From contig JACRJM010000010.1 in NCBI GenBank assembly GCA_016219965.1, positions 154,330 to 218,329 of the forward strand: 64,000 bases of DNA, given 5' to 3'. This document shows, one piece after another, positions 53,340 through 63,512 of this stretch; position 1 is the first letter of the stretch; each line of letters begins with the position of its first letter. A program made the position numbers and the translations under genes. The notes beneath the pieces are model-generated. The model had not been told where the DNA came from, did no database searches, and worked only from the letters and a program-made list of their open reading frames with translations. The DNA is from Candidatus Schekmanbacteria bacterium. GTDB taxonomy: Bacteria; Schekmanbacteria; GWA2-38-11; J061.

Positions 53340-54653
53340 CTATCCGCGCCTCCCCTTCAATCTTCCTTTTTTCAGGAACCCTTCATAGTGCCTTGTAAGC
53401 AGATGGGATTCTATCTGCGATACAGTGTCAAGGGCTACACCCACGACTATGAGCAGCGCTGTACCACCGAAATAAAAGGGGACGCGGCCATATCTTATTA
53501 GAAAATCAGGCATAACCGAGACTGCCGAAAGATAAAGAGCTCCGCCGAAAGTTATACGCATAAGGACTTTATCAATATACTCGGAGGTCTTCTTCCCGGG
53601 ACGTATCCCCGGTATGAATCCGCCGTACTTTTTCATGTTCTCAGACAGATCAGTTGGATTAAAAATTATGGCCGTATAAAAATAGCAGAAGAATATGATT
53701 CCAAGAACATACATGGACTCATAAACAAGCGAGCCCGGTGAAAGCTTCTCGGTAATCCACATCGTAAATGAGTTCTTGTAAAACCCGGCAATCGTCGCCG
53801 GAAACATAAGTATTGAAGATGAAAATATTACAGGTATGACGCCTGCTGTATTTACTTTTAACGGTATATGCGTATTCTGTCCGCCGTAAACCCTGCGCCC
53901 GACAACCCGTTTTGCGTATTGGACCGGTATCCTTCTCTGTCCACGCTCCATGAATATTATTGCACCTGTTATGGCGACTACGAGTATTACTACGATTACC
54001 ATGAAAATAAGGTTGATATCCCCTCTTTGAACTGCCTGAATTGAAGTAACTATTGCATCAGGCATCCTCACTACGATACCGGAGAAAATTATAAGTGATA
54101 TTCCGTTCCCTATTCCCTTTTCAGTTATCTGTTCGCCAAGCCACATGATAAACGCAGTGCCGGCTGTAAGAGTGAGCATGGAAATAATCCTGAAACCCCA
54201 TCCCGGATCCGGTATCAGCGGAGCATTGCCTACGGGGCTTCTCATCTGTTCAAGTCCGTAGCTTATACCAAGACCCTGTATCATGCTGAGCACGACCGTG
54301 CCGTATCGGGTGTACTGTGTGATCTTTTTTCTTCCTGCTTCTCCCTCTTTTGAGAGCTTCTCAAGTGCAGGTATGACAACCGTAAGCAGCTGCAGTATGA
54401 TTGATGCGCTGATATAAGGCATTATGCCGAGTGCAAATATCGTAAGTTTCCTGAGGGCGCCGCCTGAGAACATGTCAAAAAAACCGAGCATCCCGCCCTG
54501 CATCTTTGCAAAGAACTCAGCCAGAGCCTGGCCGTCAATTCCGGGGACAGGTATATGCGCACCAATCCTGTACACCGCAAGGAGGCCAAATGTAAAAAGG
54601 AGCCTTTTTTTCAGCTCCGGAATTTTGAAAATATTTTGAAATTTCTCAATCAC
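53340..54653 (-). CDS. secY: Protein translocase subunit SecY
   Basis: The 437-residue protein has ten membrane helices and SecY signatures: R-I-G-A-H-I-P-V-P-G, G-I-M-P-Y-I-S-A-S-I-I-L-Q-L, K-R-V-V-G-R-R-V-Y-G-G and F-I-P-G-I-R-P-G. It forms the protein-conducting channel with SecE and SecG. The start is GTG, six bases after the rplO stop. Confidence 0.97.
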   Translation of the reverse strand: MIEKFQNIFKIPELKKRLLFTFGLLAVYRIGAHIPVPGIDGQALAEFFAKMQGGMLGFFDMFSGGALRKLTIFALGIMPYISASIILQLLTVVIPALEKLSKEGEAGRKKITQYTRYGTVVLSMIQGLGISYGLEQMRSPVGNAPLIPDPGWGFRIISMLTLTAGTAFIMWLGEQITEKGIGNGISLIIFSGIVVRMPDAIVTSIQAVQRGDINLIFMVIVVILVVAITGAIIFMERGQRRIPVQYAKRVVGRRVYGGQNTHIPLKVNTAGVIPVIFSSSILMFPATIAGFYKNSFTMWITEKLSPGSLVYESMYVLGIIFFCYFYTAIIFNPTDLSENMKKYGGFIPGIRPGKKTSEYIDKVLMRITFGGALYLSAVSVMPDFLIRYGRVPFYFGGTALLIVVGVALDTVSQIESHLLTRHYEGFLKKGRLKGRRG

Positions 54654-54658
54654 GTGAT

Positions 54659-55105
54659 TTATCTTTTAAGGACCACAACTTCACCGCCTGCCTTCTTTAT
54701 CTTCTCTTCAGCCTGTTTGCTGAAGTAGTGCGCGGATACTTTGACTGCTTTTGAAATATTCCCCTGTCCAAGAACTTTTATCCCATTCTCGGCTCCCTTA
54801 ACCAGCCTGTTCGCTATGAGGATTTCAGGAGTGACTTCGTTTATTCCTTCCAGTGCATCTATATCGGAAAGATTGATGATTACAGGTTTTGCAGCAAAGA
54901 TATTGGTGAAACCTCTTTTAGGCAGCCTTCTGTAAAGAGGCATCTGGCCTCCCTCAAAACCTAACTTGCGGCTGTAGCCGGAGCGTGCCTTTGCTCCTTT
55001 GTCGCCGCGGCATGATGTGCTGCCATGCCCTGACCCCGGGCCGCGTCCTACACGTTTTCTTTTCCCGTTATTGCCTCTTGATGTAGGCAGACTCGAAAGT
55101 GTCAT
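54659..55105 (-). CDS. rplO: Ribosomal protein L15
   Basis: The 148-residue protein has the Gly/Arg-rich N-terminus ([13 protein letters not shown]) and L-P-K-R-G-F-T-N-I typical of L15, and a C-terminal G-I-K-V-L-G-Q-G region. It stabilises 23S rRNA late in 50S assembly. It is placed between rpmD and secY as usual. Confidence 0.97.
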   Translation of the reverse strand: MTLSSLPTSRGNNGKRKRVGRGPGSGHGSTSCRGDKGAKARSGYSRKLGFEGGQMPLYRRLPKRGFTNIFAAKPVIINLSDIDALEGINEVTPEILIANRLVKGAENGIKVLGQGNISKAVKVSAHYFSKQAEEKIKKAGGEVVVLKR

Positions 55106-55136
55106 TTTAAATCTTCTCCCTCTGCTCTTTCCTGGT

Positions 55137-55325
55137 TTATTGCCCGCTCAGTTCACTTACGGCAAGCATATGAGGAATCTTCTCTATCATCCCGCGCACC
55201 TGCACAGAATCCTCACGGACAACAGAGTGATTGATATATCTAAGCCCCAATCCCTTGATCACGGCTTTCTGTTTCTTGCTGCATCCAATAAGACTTCTTT
55301 TAAGATCTATTTTTATTTTACCCAT
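55137..55325 (-). CDS. rpmD: Ribosomal protein L30
   Basis: The 62-residue protein has the small L30 pattern: [10 protein letters not shown], a central [14 protein letters not shown] and [11 protein letters not shown]. Many anaerobe lineages lack L30, so its presence is a minor lineage marker. The gap to rpsE is nine bases. Confidence 0.95.
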   Translation of the reverse strand: MGKIKIDLKRSLIGCSKKQKAVIKGLGLRYINHSVVREDSVQVRGMIEKIPHMLAVSELSGQ

Positions 55326-55334
55326 TTTAACACC

Positions 55335-55835
55335 CTATGAAACTATGTCTTCTAAGGTTTTATTTCTTAACCTTGCTATGTCAGATGGGCTTCTTAAGCT
55401 TGTAAGCGCATCGAATGTGGCTTTAACTGCATTGTGAGGATTTGTTGAGCCAAGAGACTTTGTAAGAATATCAGTTATGCCAAGTATCTCAAGTACAGCC
55501 CTTACTCCACCTCCTGCTATAACGCCTGTACCTTTGTGGGCAGGTTTCAATAACACCTTGCCGCTCCTGAAATGCCCGATAACCTCGTAAGGAATTGTGC
55601 CTTCCTTAATTGGGATTTCAACAATGTTCTTCTTTGCCCTTTCAGTCCCCTTTCTGATCGCCTCAGGAACTTCGTTGGCTTTTCCCATTCCATAACCTAC
55701 ATGCCCGTTGCCGTCTCCGACAACAACAAGCGCGGAAAAGCTGAAACGTTTACCACCCTTAACAACCTTTGATACACGGCTGATATGGACTATTTTGTCA
55801 TTCAACTTCATTTCATCTAAATTTAATTTTTTCAA
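55335..55835 (-). CDS. rpsE: Ribosomal protein S5
   Basis: The 166-residue protein has the S5 signature [21 protein letters not shown] and [11 protein letters not shown], then [15 protein letters not shown]. It is in the 30S body and contributes to decoding accuracy. The start is TTG with a near GGAGG site. It is 15 bases after rplR. Confidence 0.97.
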   Translation of the reverse strand: MKKLNLDEMKLNDKIVHISRVSKVVKGGKRFSFSALVVVGDGNGHVGYGMGKANEVPEAIRKGTERAKKNIVEIPIKEGTIPYEVIGHFRSGKVLLKPAHKGTGVIAGGGVRAVLEILGITDILTKSLGSTNPHNAVKATFDALTSLRSPSDIARLRNKTLEDIVS

Positions 55836-55850
55836 TGGAACCTCCGCTGG

Positions 55851-56213
55851 CTAAAACTCCAGGCCCTTCTCTCGGGCTGCATCTGCCAGTATTTTAACTT
55901 TCCCGTGGAAAGGATAGCCATTTCTGTCAAAAACCGCTTTCTTTATATTTTTTGCAACCGCCTTTTCTGCCAATGATTCACCAACAGCTTTCGCAGCATC
56001 CTTATTCTTATGGTTCTTAAGCTTCCCCCGCAACTCTTTGTCAATGCTGCTGCATGAAACAATTGTGTGGCCTTTGTCATCATCTATGAGCTGCGCATAG
56101 ATGTAATGGAGGCTTTTATAAACACAAAGCCTTGGCTTCTCAGTTGTTCCGTGAATCTTTTTTCTGATTTTCAGATGTCTGCTTTTTCTTGTTTCGCTTC
56201 TGCTGACTTCCAA
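55851..56213 (-). CDS. rplR: Ribosomal protein L18
   Basis: The 120-residue protein matches L18: R-K-I-H-G-T-T-E-K-P-R-L-C-V-Y-K-S, A-Q-L-I-D-D, and the C-terminal F-D-R-N-G-Y-P-F-H-G-K-V-K-I-L-A-D-A-A-R-E-K-G. It binds 5S rRNA together with L5. The start is TTG. It lies between rplF and rpsE. Confidence 0.97.
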   Translation of the reverse strand: MEVSRSETRKSRHLKIRKKIHGTTEKPRLCVYKSLHYIYAQLIDDDKGHTIVSCSSIDKELRGKLKNHKNKDAAKAVGESLAEKAVAKNIKKAVFDRNGYPFHGKVKILADAAREKGLEF

Positions 56214-56246
56214 TGTTCCGCTCCTTAATCAATCAATCCCGATATC

Positions 56247-56783
56247 TTATGCCCCGGCTTTTCCAACCTTGGTCTTTATGTACTCGCCTGAATATCTTAT
56301 CCCCTTTCCCTTGTAAGGCTCAGGAGGATAGAATCCCCTTATTTCCGCGGCAGTCTGACCAACAAGCTGTTTGTCAACGCCTTTTACAGTTATTTCAGTC
56401 TGCTTGCCAACCTCTATTTTTATCCCTTCCGGGATCTTGTAATTTACAGTGTGTGAGAATCCTATATTCAGAAGAAGTTCATTCCCCTGTACCTGCGATT
56501 TATAACCGACACCGACAATCTCAAGCTTCCGTTCAAAACCCTTAGTTACACCAGTTATCATGTTATTGATTACGCTCCGGACGAGACCGTGCTTGGCGTC
56601 GGAATCACTGCTTGACGTCCCGATGCTCGCCACAACCTGCCCTGTTTCAACTTTCACGGATATCTCACTGGGAAATCTGAACTGTATGGAACCCAGAGGG
56701 CCCTTTACCTTGACTTCGTTCCCCTTAGTTTCAACCGAAACTCCCTGCGGACAGGGTACCGGCTTTTTACCTATTCTTGACAT
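56247..56783 (-). CDS. rplF: Ribosomal protein L6
   Basis: The 178-residue protein begins M-S-R-I-G-K-K-P-V and ends with the L6 signature P-E-P-Y-K-G-K-G-I-R-Y near residue 155. It has two related alpha/beta domains. It sits near the GTPase centre of the 50S subunit. It is 39 bases after rpsH. Confidence 0.97.
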   Translation of the reverse strand: MSRIGKKPVPCPQGVSVETKGNEVKVKGPLGSIQFRFPSEISVKVETGQVVASIGTSSSDSDAKHGLVRSVINNMITGVTKGFERKLEIVGVGYKSQVQGNELLLNIGFSHTVNYKIPEGIKIEVGKQTEITVKGVDKQLVGQTAAEIRGFYPPEPYKGKGIRYSGEYIKTKVGKAGA

Positions 56784-56822
56784 ACTGCCTGCCCCCTTAT
56801 TCCATAAACATAAAAGCTGTCT

Positions 56823-57221
56823 TTACCATACTTCACAAAGCACCTCTCCACCGATATTCTCTTTCCTGCAATCCTTATCCGTCATTATCCCCTTTGACGT
56901 GGATATTATTACTATGCCGTATCCTCCCAATGATTTTGGAATCTTTTTCGACTTTTCATAGTACCTGCCGCCAGGGGTGCTTTTCCTTTTCAATCCTGTA
57001 ATTATAGATTTCCCTGTTTCATCATATTTGAGAACTATATTTATCAGGTCTCGTCCCTTCTCGTTCTTGGTTATCCTGAACTTCTGAATATACCCCTGTT
57101 CCTGGAGTATATTTGCGATTGCAAGCTTAAGCTTTGATGAGGGTATCTCTACATCATCATGCCTCGCCATGATCGCGTTGCGTATCCTTGTTAACATGTC
57201 AGCTACGACATCTGTCATCAT
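56823..57221 (-). CDS. rpsH: Ribosomal protein S8
   Basis: The 132-residue protein begins with D-V-V-A-D-M-L-T-R-I-R-N-A and has the later G-I-V-I-I-S-T-S-K-G-I-M-T-D signature. It binds the central domain of 16S rRNA and in many bacteria represses the spc operon. It lies between rpsN and rplF. Confidence 0.97.
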   Translation of the reverse strand: MMTDVVADMLTRIRNAIMARHDDVEIPSSKLKLAIANILQEQGYIQKFRITKNEKGRDLINIVLKYDETGKSIITGLKRKSTPGGRYYEKSKKIPKSLGGYGIVIISTSKGIMTDKDCRKENIGGEVLCEVW

Positions 57222-57255
57222 AGTATTGGTTTTCTCCCTTAACTTATGTTACAAA

Positions 57256-57441
57256 TTACCAGCTGGCTTTTATTACGCCTGGAAGCTGTCCTTCATGAGC
57301 AAGCTTTCTGAAACATATCCTGCACATCTCAAACTTCCTTAAATAGCCCCTTGGTCTGCCGCAAATCCTGCATCTGGTATAAGCCCTGACACTGAACTTT
57401 GGCTTTCTATTACACTTGATTATTAGCGATTTCTTTGCCAT
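57256..57441 (-). CDS. rpsN: Ribosomal protein S14, zinc type (Z)
   Basis: The 61-residue short form carries [10 protein letters not shown] and C-R-I-C, giving a four-Cys zinc site, as opposed to the longer zinc-free form of Gammaproteobacteria. It belongs to the 30S head. It is located between rplE and rpsH. Confidence 0.97.
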   Translation of the reverse strand: MAKKSLIIKCNRKPKFSVRAYTRCRICGRPRGYLRKFEMCRICFRKLAHEGQLPGVIKASW

Positions 57442-57456
57442 CTATCTCCCGCAATG

Positions 57457-57999
57457 TTAATTCCTGAAAGGAACTCCCATGAACTTTAAAAGAGTCTTCC
57501 CTTCTTCATCATTTTTTGCCGTTGTCACTATCGTTATATTCATTCCACGGAGCTTGTCTATCTTGTCATAAACTATCTCAGGGAATATTATCTGTTCTTT
57601 CACTCCAAGTGTATAATTCCCGCTGCCGTCAAACGCCTTCCCTGAGATCCCCTTGAAATCCCTGATCCTTGGCAATGCAGCGTTTACAAGCCTGTCGAAG
57701 AATTCATACATCCTGGATCCGCGAAGCGTTACTTTAAGTCCTACAACAAGACCCTCGCGCAGTTTGAAATTGGCTATCGATTTCTTTGACCTTCGAAGTG
57801 CCGGCTTTTGTCCGCTTATTGCCGTAAGGTCAGCGTTAGCGGATTCAAGCACCTTGGAATTCTGTATAACCTCAGCACCGATACCCATGTTAAGGACTAT
57901 TTTTTCTATCCGCGGGACCTGCATGACATTCTTGTACCCGAACTCTTTTAGGAGTTGTGGAACTACTTCTTTTTGATAAATTTCTTTTATACGAGCCAT
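57457..57999 (-). CDS. rplE: Ribosomal protein L5
   Basis: The 180-residue protein has [13 protein letters not shown], the loop [10 protein letters not shown], and F-P-E-I-V-Y-D-K-I typical of L5. It binds 5S rRNA and contacts the P-site tRNA. Its ATG adjoins the stop of rplX without spacer. Confidence 0.97.
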   Translation of the reverse strand: MARIKEIYQKEVVPQLLKEFGYKNVMQVPRIEKIVLNMGIGAEVIQNSKVLESANADLTAISGQKPALRRSKKSIANFKLREGLVVGLKVTLRGSRMYEFFDRLVNAALPRIRDFKGISGKAFDGSGNYTLGVKEQIIFPEIVYDKIDKLRGMNITIVTTAKNDEEGKTLLKFMGVPFRN

Positions 58000-58332
58000 T
58001 TACTTTCCCTCAATGCTCTCACCGCATTTTTTGCAATATCTTATTTTATTACCGTCTGCGAGTATTTTTTTTCCAAGCCTTACCGGCTTTGCACATCTGC
58101 TGCAGTACACCATTACATTCGACCAGCTGATTGTACCTTCTTTTTCGATTATACCTCCCTGACTCTGCTTCTGCGTTGGCTTCTGGTGATGCTTTACCAT
58201 ATTTGCATGCTCAACGATGACGCGTTTAGTACGGGGTAATATCTTCAACAACTTGCCGGTCTTTCCGCGTTCTTTGCCGGTAATTACCATTACCATGTCA
58301 TTTTTTTTAAGAAGCCTATTTTCATTTTCCAT
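58000..58332 (-). CDS. rplX: Ribosomal protein L24 with C-terminal zinc-ribbon-like tail
   Basis: The 110-residue protein has the KOW motif (K-N-D-M-V-M-V-I-T-G-K-E-R-G-K-T-G-K) and E-H-A-N-M-V-K-H-H, then a tail with two C-x2-C pairs (Y-C-S-R-C, C-K-K-C) that may bind zinc, a variant seen in several bacterial phyla. It is an early assembly protein at the tunnel exit. Confidence 0.96.
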   Translation of the reverse strand: MENENRLLKKNDMVMVITGKERGKTGKLLKILPRTKRVIVEHANMVKHHQKPTQKQSQGGIIEKEGTISWSNVMVYCSRCAKPVRLGKKILADGNKIRYCKKCGESIEGK

Positions 58333-58345
58333 AAAACTGATACTC

Positions 58346-58714
58346 CTATAATACCTCTGGCGCCAGAGATATGATCTTCATGAAATTCTTGCGCCTTAAC
58401 TCTCTTGCAACAGGTCCGAATATTCGTGTTCCGACCGGCTCCTTCTGGGCATTTATTAGAACAGCCGCATTGTCGTCAAACCTGATATAAGTCCCGTCAG
58501 TCCTTCCAAGTTCTTTTCTTGTTCTTACAACCACAGCAAAGACAACATCACCTTTTTTAACAGTTCCATTCGGGGACGCTTCCTTCACCGATGCCCTTAT
58601 TATGTCGCCTATAGCAGCATACCTGTGTTTTGATCCGCCCATTACCCTGATACACTGGATACTTTTTGCGCCGGAATTGTCAGCCACGTTCAAGTTACTT
58701 CTGGTCTGAATCAT
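58346..58714 (-). CDS. rplN: Ribosomal protein L14
   Basis: The 122-residue protein starts [16 protein letters not shown] and has the later V-V-V-R-T-R-K-E and F-G-P-V-A-R-E-L-R signatures. It forms part of the intersubunit bridge with 16S rRNA. It lies between rpsQ and rplX. Confidence 0.97.
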   Translation of the reverse strand: MIQTRSNLNVADNSGAKSIQCIRVMGGSKHRYAAIGDIIRASVKEASPNGTVKKGDVVFAVVVRTRKELGRTDGTYIRFDDNAAVLINAQKEPVGTRIFGPVARELRRKNFMKIISLAPEVL

Positions 58715-58761
58715 CTAATTAATCTCCTGATGCAGCAATACACATAAAAAATGTATGAAAA

Positions 58762-59013
58762 CTATCTTTCCGCCCTCGTAATTATCTCTTTTACTATGCT
58801 CCGTTTATCCTTGCTAATCGGCCTGGTCTCTATAATCCGGACCTTGTCGCCGAGCTTGCATTCATTCTTCTCATCATGGACCTTAAACTTTACACGGCGT
58901 CTGTATATCTTGTTATACTTTGGATGCCGCACAAGCCTTTCGACTGCTACTACAACCGTCTTGTCCATCCGGTTGCTTACTACCGTACCAACCAATTCTT
59001 TATTAACTTTCAT
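58762..59013 (-). CDS. rpsQ: Ribosomal protein S17
   Basis: The 83-residue OB-fold protein has [20 protein letters not shown] and the signature [14 protein letters not shown]. It is a primary 16S rRNA-binding protein. It lies between rpmC and rplN. Confidence 0.97.
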   Translation of the reverse strand: MKVNKELVGTVVSNRMDKTVVVAVERLVRHPKYNKIYRRRVKFKVHDEKNECKLGDKVRIIETRPISKDKRSIVKEIITRAER

Positions 59014-59041
59014 CTGCCGTTATTCCCGGTTAAATGCCCTA

Positions 59042-59251
59042 TCAGACGTTAGCCGTCTTACTGCTATGCGCCCTCTGATTCAGTATCGTAATGATTCTGG
59101 CGCGTTCCCTTCTTACCTGCTTTATCTTGGCAGGAGATTCAGCCTGACCGGAAGAATGCCTGAATTTCAGGTTGAAAAGCTCTTCCGACAGATCTGTTTC
59201 CTTTTTTTTCAGCTCTTCGTCTGTAAGTTCTCTTAATTCTTTTGCCTTCAT
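59042..59251 (-). CDS. rpmC: Ribosomal protein L29
   Basis: The 69-residue helical protein has E-L-R-E-L-T-D-E-E-L and L-F-N-L-K-F-R-H-S-S-G-Q plus K-Q-V-R-R-E-R-A-R-I-I-T-I-L-N. It sits at the tunnel exit where SRP and trigger factor dock. It follows rplP by 33 bases. Confidence 0.97.
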   Translation of the reverse strand: MKAKELRELTDEELKKKETDLSEELFNLKFRHSSGQAESPAKIKQVRRERARIITILNQRAHSSKTANV

Positions 59252-59284
59252 TCAAAAACCTCAAAGGATTTCGTTTTACTGTTT

Positions 59285-59692
59285 TTACGCACGGGAAACA
59301 ATCTTTGTCCTGATCCCAAGCTTATGCGAAGCAAGCATCAACGCTTTGGTAGCAACATCTTCCGTAACTCCGCTCATTTCAAAAAGCATTCTCCCTGCCT
59401 TTACCGGAGCAACCCAGAACTCTGGGGCTCCTTTTCCTTTTCCCATCCTGGTTTCAGCCGGTTTCTTAGAAACCGGTTTATCCGGGAAAATCCTTATCCA
59501 GACTTTCCCGCCTCTTTTAATCGTTCTGGTTATTGCAATACGGCTTGCCTCAATCTGGCGCGCTGTAATTTTTCCGCATTCAAGCGTCTTTAGACCGTAT
59601 TCACCGAAATCAAGTTTGGACCCTCTTGTAGCCTTCCCTCTCAGTCTTCCCTTCTGCTGCTTTCTATATTTTGTTTTCGATGGCATTAACAT
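59285..59692 (-). CDS. rplP: Ribosomal protein L16
   Basis: The 135-residue protein begins [16 protein letters not shown] and has [22 protein letters not shown] typical of L16. It contacts A-site tRNA in the 50S subunit and is needed late in assembly. It lies between rpsC and rpmC. Confidence 0.97.
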   Translation of the reverse strand: MLMPSKTKYRKQQKGRLRGKATRGSKLDFGEYGLKTLECGKITARQIEASRIAITRTIKRGGKVWIRIFPDKPVSKKPAETRMGKGKGAPEFWVAPVKAGRMLFEMSGVTEDVATKALMLASHKLGIRTKIVSRA

Positions 59693-59727
59693 TGCCGGTC
59701 TACCTCTCTTTTTTTAAACCTGCTTAT

Positions 59728-60390
59728 TTACCTTGCTTCCGTTTCTTTCTCTGGTGCGGCCTTCTCCGGGATAACATTGCCTTTGTAAATCCATACCTTG
59801 ACCCCTATCAACCCGTACGGTGCTCTTGCTTCTGCAAATCCGTAATCTATATCAGCCTTCAGGGTGTGCAGCGGAACGCGGCCTTCCCTGAACCATTCTG
59901 TCCTTGCGATTTCCGCGCCGCCAAGCCTTCCCGCACAGCAGATCTTAATCCCTTGTGCGCCGTAACGGAGCGCGGATGTAATACTCCTCTTCATTGCACG
60001 TCTGTATGAGACCCTCTTTAATATCTGCATGGCTATGTTTTCCGCCACGAGCTGAGAGTCCACTTCAGCTTTCTTTATTTCATGTATATTTACGGTAACT
60101 ATCTTTCCCGTAAGCTTTTTCAGATCATCTTTGAGTTTGTCGACTTCCTGCCCCTTCCTTCCTATAACTATACCGGGCCTGGCAGAATAGATATCAACCT
60201 TAAGATTATCAGATGCTCTTTCTATCTCTATTTTTGCCACACCTGCTCTCTCAAGCTTGACCTTAAGAAGCTTCCTTATGGCAAGATCCTGATGAACCTG
60301 GTCAGCATAATTTTTAGTAGCAAACCACTTGGAGTCCCAAGTTTTTGTAATTCCGAGCCTAAATCCTAACGGATGAACCTTTTGTCCCAC
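59728..60390 (-). CDS. rpsC: Ribosomal protein S3
   Basis: The 220-residue protein begins [13 protein letters not shown] (GTG start), has the KH-type [10 protein letters not shown], and [18 protein letters not shown]. It lines the mRNA entry site of the 30S. A Glu-rich tail ends the protein. Confidence 0.97.
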   Translation of the reverse strand: MGQKVHPLGFRLGITKTWDSKWFATKNYADQVHQDLAIRKLLKVKLERAGVAKIEIERASDNLKVDIYSARPGIVIGRKGQEVDKLKDDLKKLTGKIVTVNIHEIKKAEVDSQLVAENIAMQILKRVSYRRAMKRSITSALRYGAQGIKICCAGRLGGAEIARTEWFREGRVPLHTLKADIDYGFAEARAPYGLIGVKVWIYKGNVIPEKAAPEKETEAR

Positions 60391-60407
60391 GTCGTAACCT
60401 CCGGATC

Positions 60408-60791
60408 CTACTTGGTCCCTAAAATTATTGTTATATGACTGCTTCTCTTGCGGATGATATCTGCCCTTCCGAAAGCCCTGGGGCTCATCCTTTTCATACT
60501 AGGTCCCTCATCCACAAACACCCTGTCTATTACCAGTGTGTCAGGATCGAGCTCAACCTTCTTTGCTTCAGAAACATTCATTACATTCGAAATCGCTGAT
60601 TTCAAAAGCTTCCTCACGGCAACAGAAGGGTAGCGCGGCGAGAATTCAAGTATTGAAAGAGCTTCATTGGCAGTCTTGCCGCGGATCATGTCAACGACAA
60701 GCCTTACTTTTCTCGGGCCGATTCTTAGAAACCGTGCCTTTGCCACTCCTGTTATTTTTTCTGCCTCTGGTTTTTTCTCTATTTCAGCCAT
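60408..60791 (-). CDS. rplV: Ribosomal protein L22
   Basis: The 127-residue protein has [36 protein letters not shown] and R-S-S-H-I-T-I-I-L. Its loop extends into the peptide exit tunnel. A Glu/Lys-rich N-terminal extension is present. Its start adjoins the rpsS stop. Confidence 0.97.
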   Translation of the reverse strand: MAEIEKKPEAEKITGVAKARFLRIGPRKVRLVVDMIRGKTANEALSILEFSPRYPSVAVRKLLKSAISNVMNVSEAKKVELDPDTLVIDRVFVDEGPSMKRMSPRAFGRADIIRKRSSHITIILGTK

Positions 60792-61091
60792 TTATTTCTT
60801 TCCCGTTACACTTGTAGTTTTTTCAGATTTTTTCCCGGAATGCCCGCGGAATGTCCTCGTCGGGGCGAATTCTCCGAGTTTGTGTCCTACCATATTCTCT
60901 GTGACATAAACGGGTATAAACTTCTTTCCGTTGTGTACGGCTAATGTATAGCCTATGAATTCAGGGATGATGGTGCTTCTCCTTGACCAGGTTTTAATAA
61001 TCTTCTGGTCTCCCCTTGAACGGCTCATCCCCTCGATCTTTTTCTTTAGGGATTCATCAACAAATGGACCTTTCGATACTGAGCGTGCCAT
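60792..61091 (-). CDS. rpsS: Ribosomal protein S19
   Basis: The 99-residue protein has [30 protein letters not shown] and [14 protein letters not shown]. It belongs to the 30S head with S13. Its ATG directly follows the stop of rplB. Confidence 0.97.
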   Translation of the reverse strand: MARSVSKGPFVDESLKKKIEGMSRSRGDQKIIKTWSRRSTIIPEFIGYTLAVHNGKKFIPVYVTENMVGHKLGEFAPTRTFRGHSGKKSEKTTSVTGKK

Positions 61092-61922
61092 CTATCTTTT
61101 ATTCCTCCCTTTGACTATATATTTATTGCTTGATTTCTTACGGACAGTTTTATATCCCTTAGTCGGTTTGCCCCATGGCGTGCAAGGATGTCTGCCTCCT
61201 GATGTTCTTCCTTCTCCTCCGCCGTGCGGATGATCAACAGGGTTCATCGCGACACCCCTTACCTTCGGCCTTTTTCCGAGCCAGCGTTTTCTTCCGGCTT
61301 TACCGAGAGAAACATTCTCTATCTCTACATTTCCTATCTGGCCTATGGTGGCAAGACAGTCTTTGCTTATCATCCTTATCTCACCTGAGGGCAGTTTGAC
61401 CTGTGCATACTCACCATCTTTTGCGAGCAACTGTGCTCCCATTCCGGCGCCGCGTACAAGCTGTCCGCCCTTGCCAGGCTTCATTTCTATATTATGTATC
61501 GTTGTACCAAGCGGGATCTTCTTTATTGGAAGAGCATTCCCTTCCTTTATATCAGCATCCGGACCAGATATAAGCGTATCACCGACCTTAACCCCTGCAG
61601 GATAAAGTATGTAGCGCTTGTCACCGTCAGCATAATGAAGCAGAGCGAGAAGCGCCGTCCTGTTCGGATCATATTCCACGGAAGCGACGCGTGCTGGAAC
61701 TGCGAACTTGTCCCTTCTGAAATCTATGATCCTGTAACGTCTCTTGTGGCCCCCTCCGATATGGCGCGAGGTAATTCTTCCGTTATTATTGCGGCCTCCC
61801 GTCTTATGCAAAGAGTCAAGGAGCGACTTCTCAGGCTCAGACTTTGTTACCTCTGAGCGGATTACCTTTGTCTGGAAGCGCCTTCCAGGAGACGTAGGTT
61901 TATATTTTAGTAATTCCGGCAT
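61092..61922 (-). CDS. rplB: Ribosomal protein L2
   Basis: The 276-residue protein has [30 protein letters not shown] and the peptidyl-transferase-near signature [19 protein letters not shown]. It is one of the most conserved 50S proteins and needed for subunit joining. Confidence 0.97.
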   Translation of the reverse strand: MPELLKYKPTSPGRRFQTKVIRSEVTKSEPEKSLLDSLHKTGGRNNNGRITSRHIGGGHKRRYRIIDFRRDKFAVPARVASVEYDPNRTALLALLHYADGDKRYILYPAGVKVGDTLISGPDADIKEGNALPIKKIPLGTTIHNIEMKPGKGGQLVRGAGMGAQLLAKDGEYAQVKLPSGEIRMISKDCLATIGQIGNVEIENVSLGKAGRKRWLGKRPKVRGVAMNPVDHPHGGGEGRTSGGRHPCTPWGKPTKGYKTVRKKSSNKYIVKGRNKR

Positions 61923-61938
61923 TTATATTCTCCAATCC

Positions 61939-62232
61939 TTATACACCTTCAAAAATTTCTATCTTCTCCCCTTCCTTCAGGGTTACGATTGCTTTTTTCC
62001 AGTCAGAACGTTTGCCGGTAAATTTTCCATATCTCTTGACCTTACCAACCCTGTTCTGAACGCAGACCTTAAGAACCTTTACATTGAATATCTGTTCTAT
62101 GGCATCCTTTATCTCAAGCCTGTTTGCATCAGGATGAACCACAAAGGAAACCTTATTCTCTTTATCTTTTTGCCTGTTGGATTTCTCCGTTATCACAGGA
62201 GACTTTATAATGTCATATTTTTTCAGTTCCAC
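61939..62232 (-). CDS. rplW: Ribosomal protein L23
   Basis: The 97-residue protein has D-I-I-K-S-P-V-I-T-E-K-S, F-V-V-H-P-D-A-N-R-L-E-I-K-D-A-I-E and V-G-K-V-K-R-Y-G. It is the trigger-factor docking protein at the tunnel exit. The start is GTG, overlapping the rplD end by ten bases. Confidence 0.96.
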   Translation of the reverse strand: MELKKYDIIKSPVITEKSNRQKDKENKVSFVVHPDANRLEIKDAIEQIFNVKVLKVCVQNRVGKVKRYGKFTGKRSDWKKAIVTLKEGEKIEIFEGV

Positions 62233-62846
62233 TTCAGTGCCTCCCTGAAGAGGGCTATATCTTTTTCCATGATGATGACCTTTTCATGGTTGAGCATGTC
62301 GTACACATTCGGGTGGCGCACATTCATAACCTTCACACCCGGTATATTCCCTGCCGATTTTTCTATTATCTCATTCTTATCGCCAATGAGTATGAGGGCT
62401 GATTTATTGACACCTAATTTTTTGAGAACCTCCACCATAGTCTTTGTCTTTATACCTGTGAGACCAAAGTCATCGATCACTATAATATTACCTTCCCCGG
62501 CCTTAAGGTTCGCAGCATCAATAAGGGCACGTTTCTTGAGCTTCTTTGGAAGCGTATAGGAGTAATCTCTGGGAAGCGGCCCATGTGTAGTTCCGCCGCC
62601 GACCCTTACTGGCGATTTGCGTGAACCTGCTCTTGCACGCCCTGTTCCCTTCTGCTTGAAAAGTTTCCTTGTGCTGTAATCAACTTCTGCGCGGGGTTTG
62701 GCATATGCATTCCCCTCCCTCTCGCTTGCAAGCTTGTTCACAACCGTCTGATGAAGGAGCTTCAGGGATATATCTTTAACCTCAAATCCTTCGAGGAGGT
62801 TCACCTCTTTAATCTTTTCATTTTTACTGTTTACTACCGGTATCAT
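62223..62846 (-). CDS. rplD: Ribosomal protein L4
   Basis: The 207-residue protein has the tunnel loop region K-L-F-K-Q-K-G-T-G-R-A-R-A-G-S-R-K-S-P and G-G-G-T-T-H-G-P-L-P-R-D-Y, and a conserved C-terminal D-M-L-N-H-E-K-V-I-I. In some bacteria L4 also represses the S10 operon. It overlaps rplW by ten bases. Confidence 0.97.
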   Translation of the reverse strand: MIPVVNSKNEKIKEVNLLEGFEVKDISLKLLHQTVVNKLASEREGNAYAKPRAEVDYSTRKLFKQKGTGRARAGSRKSPVRVGGGTTHGPLPRDYSYTLPKKLKKRALIDAANLKAGEGNIIVIDDFGLTGIKTKTMVEVLKKLGVNKSALILIGDKNEIIEKSAGNIPGVKVMNVRHPNVYDMLNHEKVIIMEKDIALFREALKWN

Positions 62847-62864
62847 TCCTGTCTCTTCACTTAA

Positions 62865-63488
62865 CTATAAGGTTTTTACAGCTTCTTTTATTACCACGAG
62901 AGATCCCTTTGTTCCAGGTACTGCTCCCTCTATGAATATCAGATTCTTGTCAGTCATTATCTTCTTTATCTGGAGGTTCTGAACGGTTACGCGTTCACCA
63001 CCCATCCGGCCTGCACCTTTGCGGCCCTTCACGGTATGCTGGGGCTTTCTGCATCCTACAGAACCCACCGCCCTGTGAAATCTCGAACCATGAGTCGCAG
63101 GTCCTCCCGAGAAATGATGTCTTTTTATTACACCCTGAAATCCCTTCCCCTTAGAGGTCCCGACTACATCAACATAATCCCCTTCCTTGAAAATCTCCCC
63201 GGTTATCTTCTGTCCAAGGCTGTATGCCGAAGGGTCATCAATCCTTACTTCACGAACTGTCATCACCGGTTCCACCTTGCTCTTGGCAAAGTGTCCTGCA
63301 AGTGCTTTTCCCGGTTTCTTTCTCTTCCCGCCGAAGGCATACTGAATGCTTGTATAACCGTCTTTTTCAGCGGTTTTTATCTGTGTAACAGAACAGGGCC
63401 CTGCTTCTACAGCTGTCACGGCAATTGCCTGCCCGTCCGTATCAAAGATCTGTGTCATCCCTAATTTTTTTCCGAGGATCGTTTTCAT
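62865..63488 (-). CDS. rplC: Ribosomal protein L3
   Basis: The roughly 207-residue protein has I-L-G-K-K-L-G-M-T-Q-I-F and the signature G-F-Q-G-V-I-K-R-H-H-F-S-G-G-P-A-T-H-G-S. It reaches the peptidyl transferase centre. The ATG at 63488 with GGAG eight bases upstream is preferred over the TTG at 63491. Confidence 0.97.
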   Translation of the reverse strand: MKTILGKKLGMTQIFDTDGQAIAVTAVEAGPCSVTQIKTAEKDGYTSIQYAFGGKRKKPGKALAGHFAKSKVEPVMTVREVRIDDPSAYSLGQKITGEIFKEGDYVDVVGTSKGKGFQGVIKRHHFSGGPATHGSRFHRAVGSVGCRKPQHTVKGRKGAGRMGGERVTVQNLQIKKIMTDKNLIFIEGAVPGTKGSLVVIKEAVKTL

Positions 63489-63512
63489 CAATCTTGCTCC
63501 GTATATTTACTG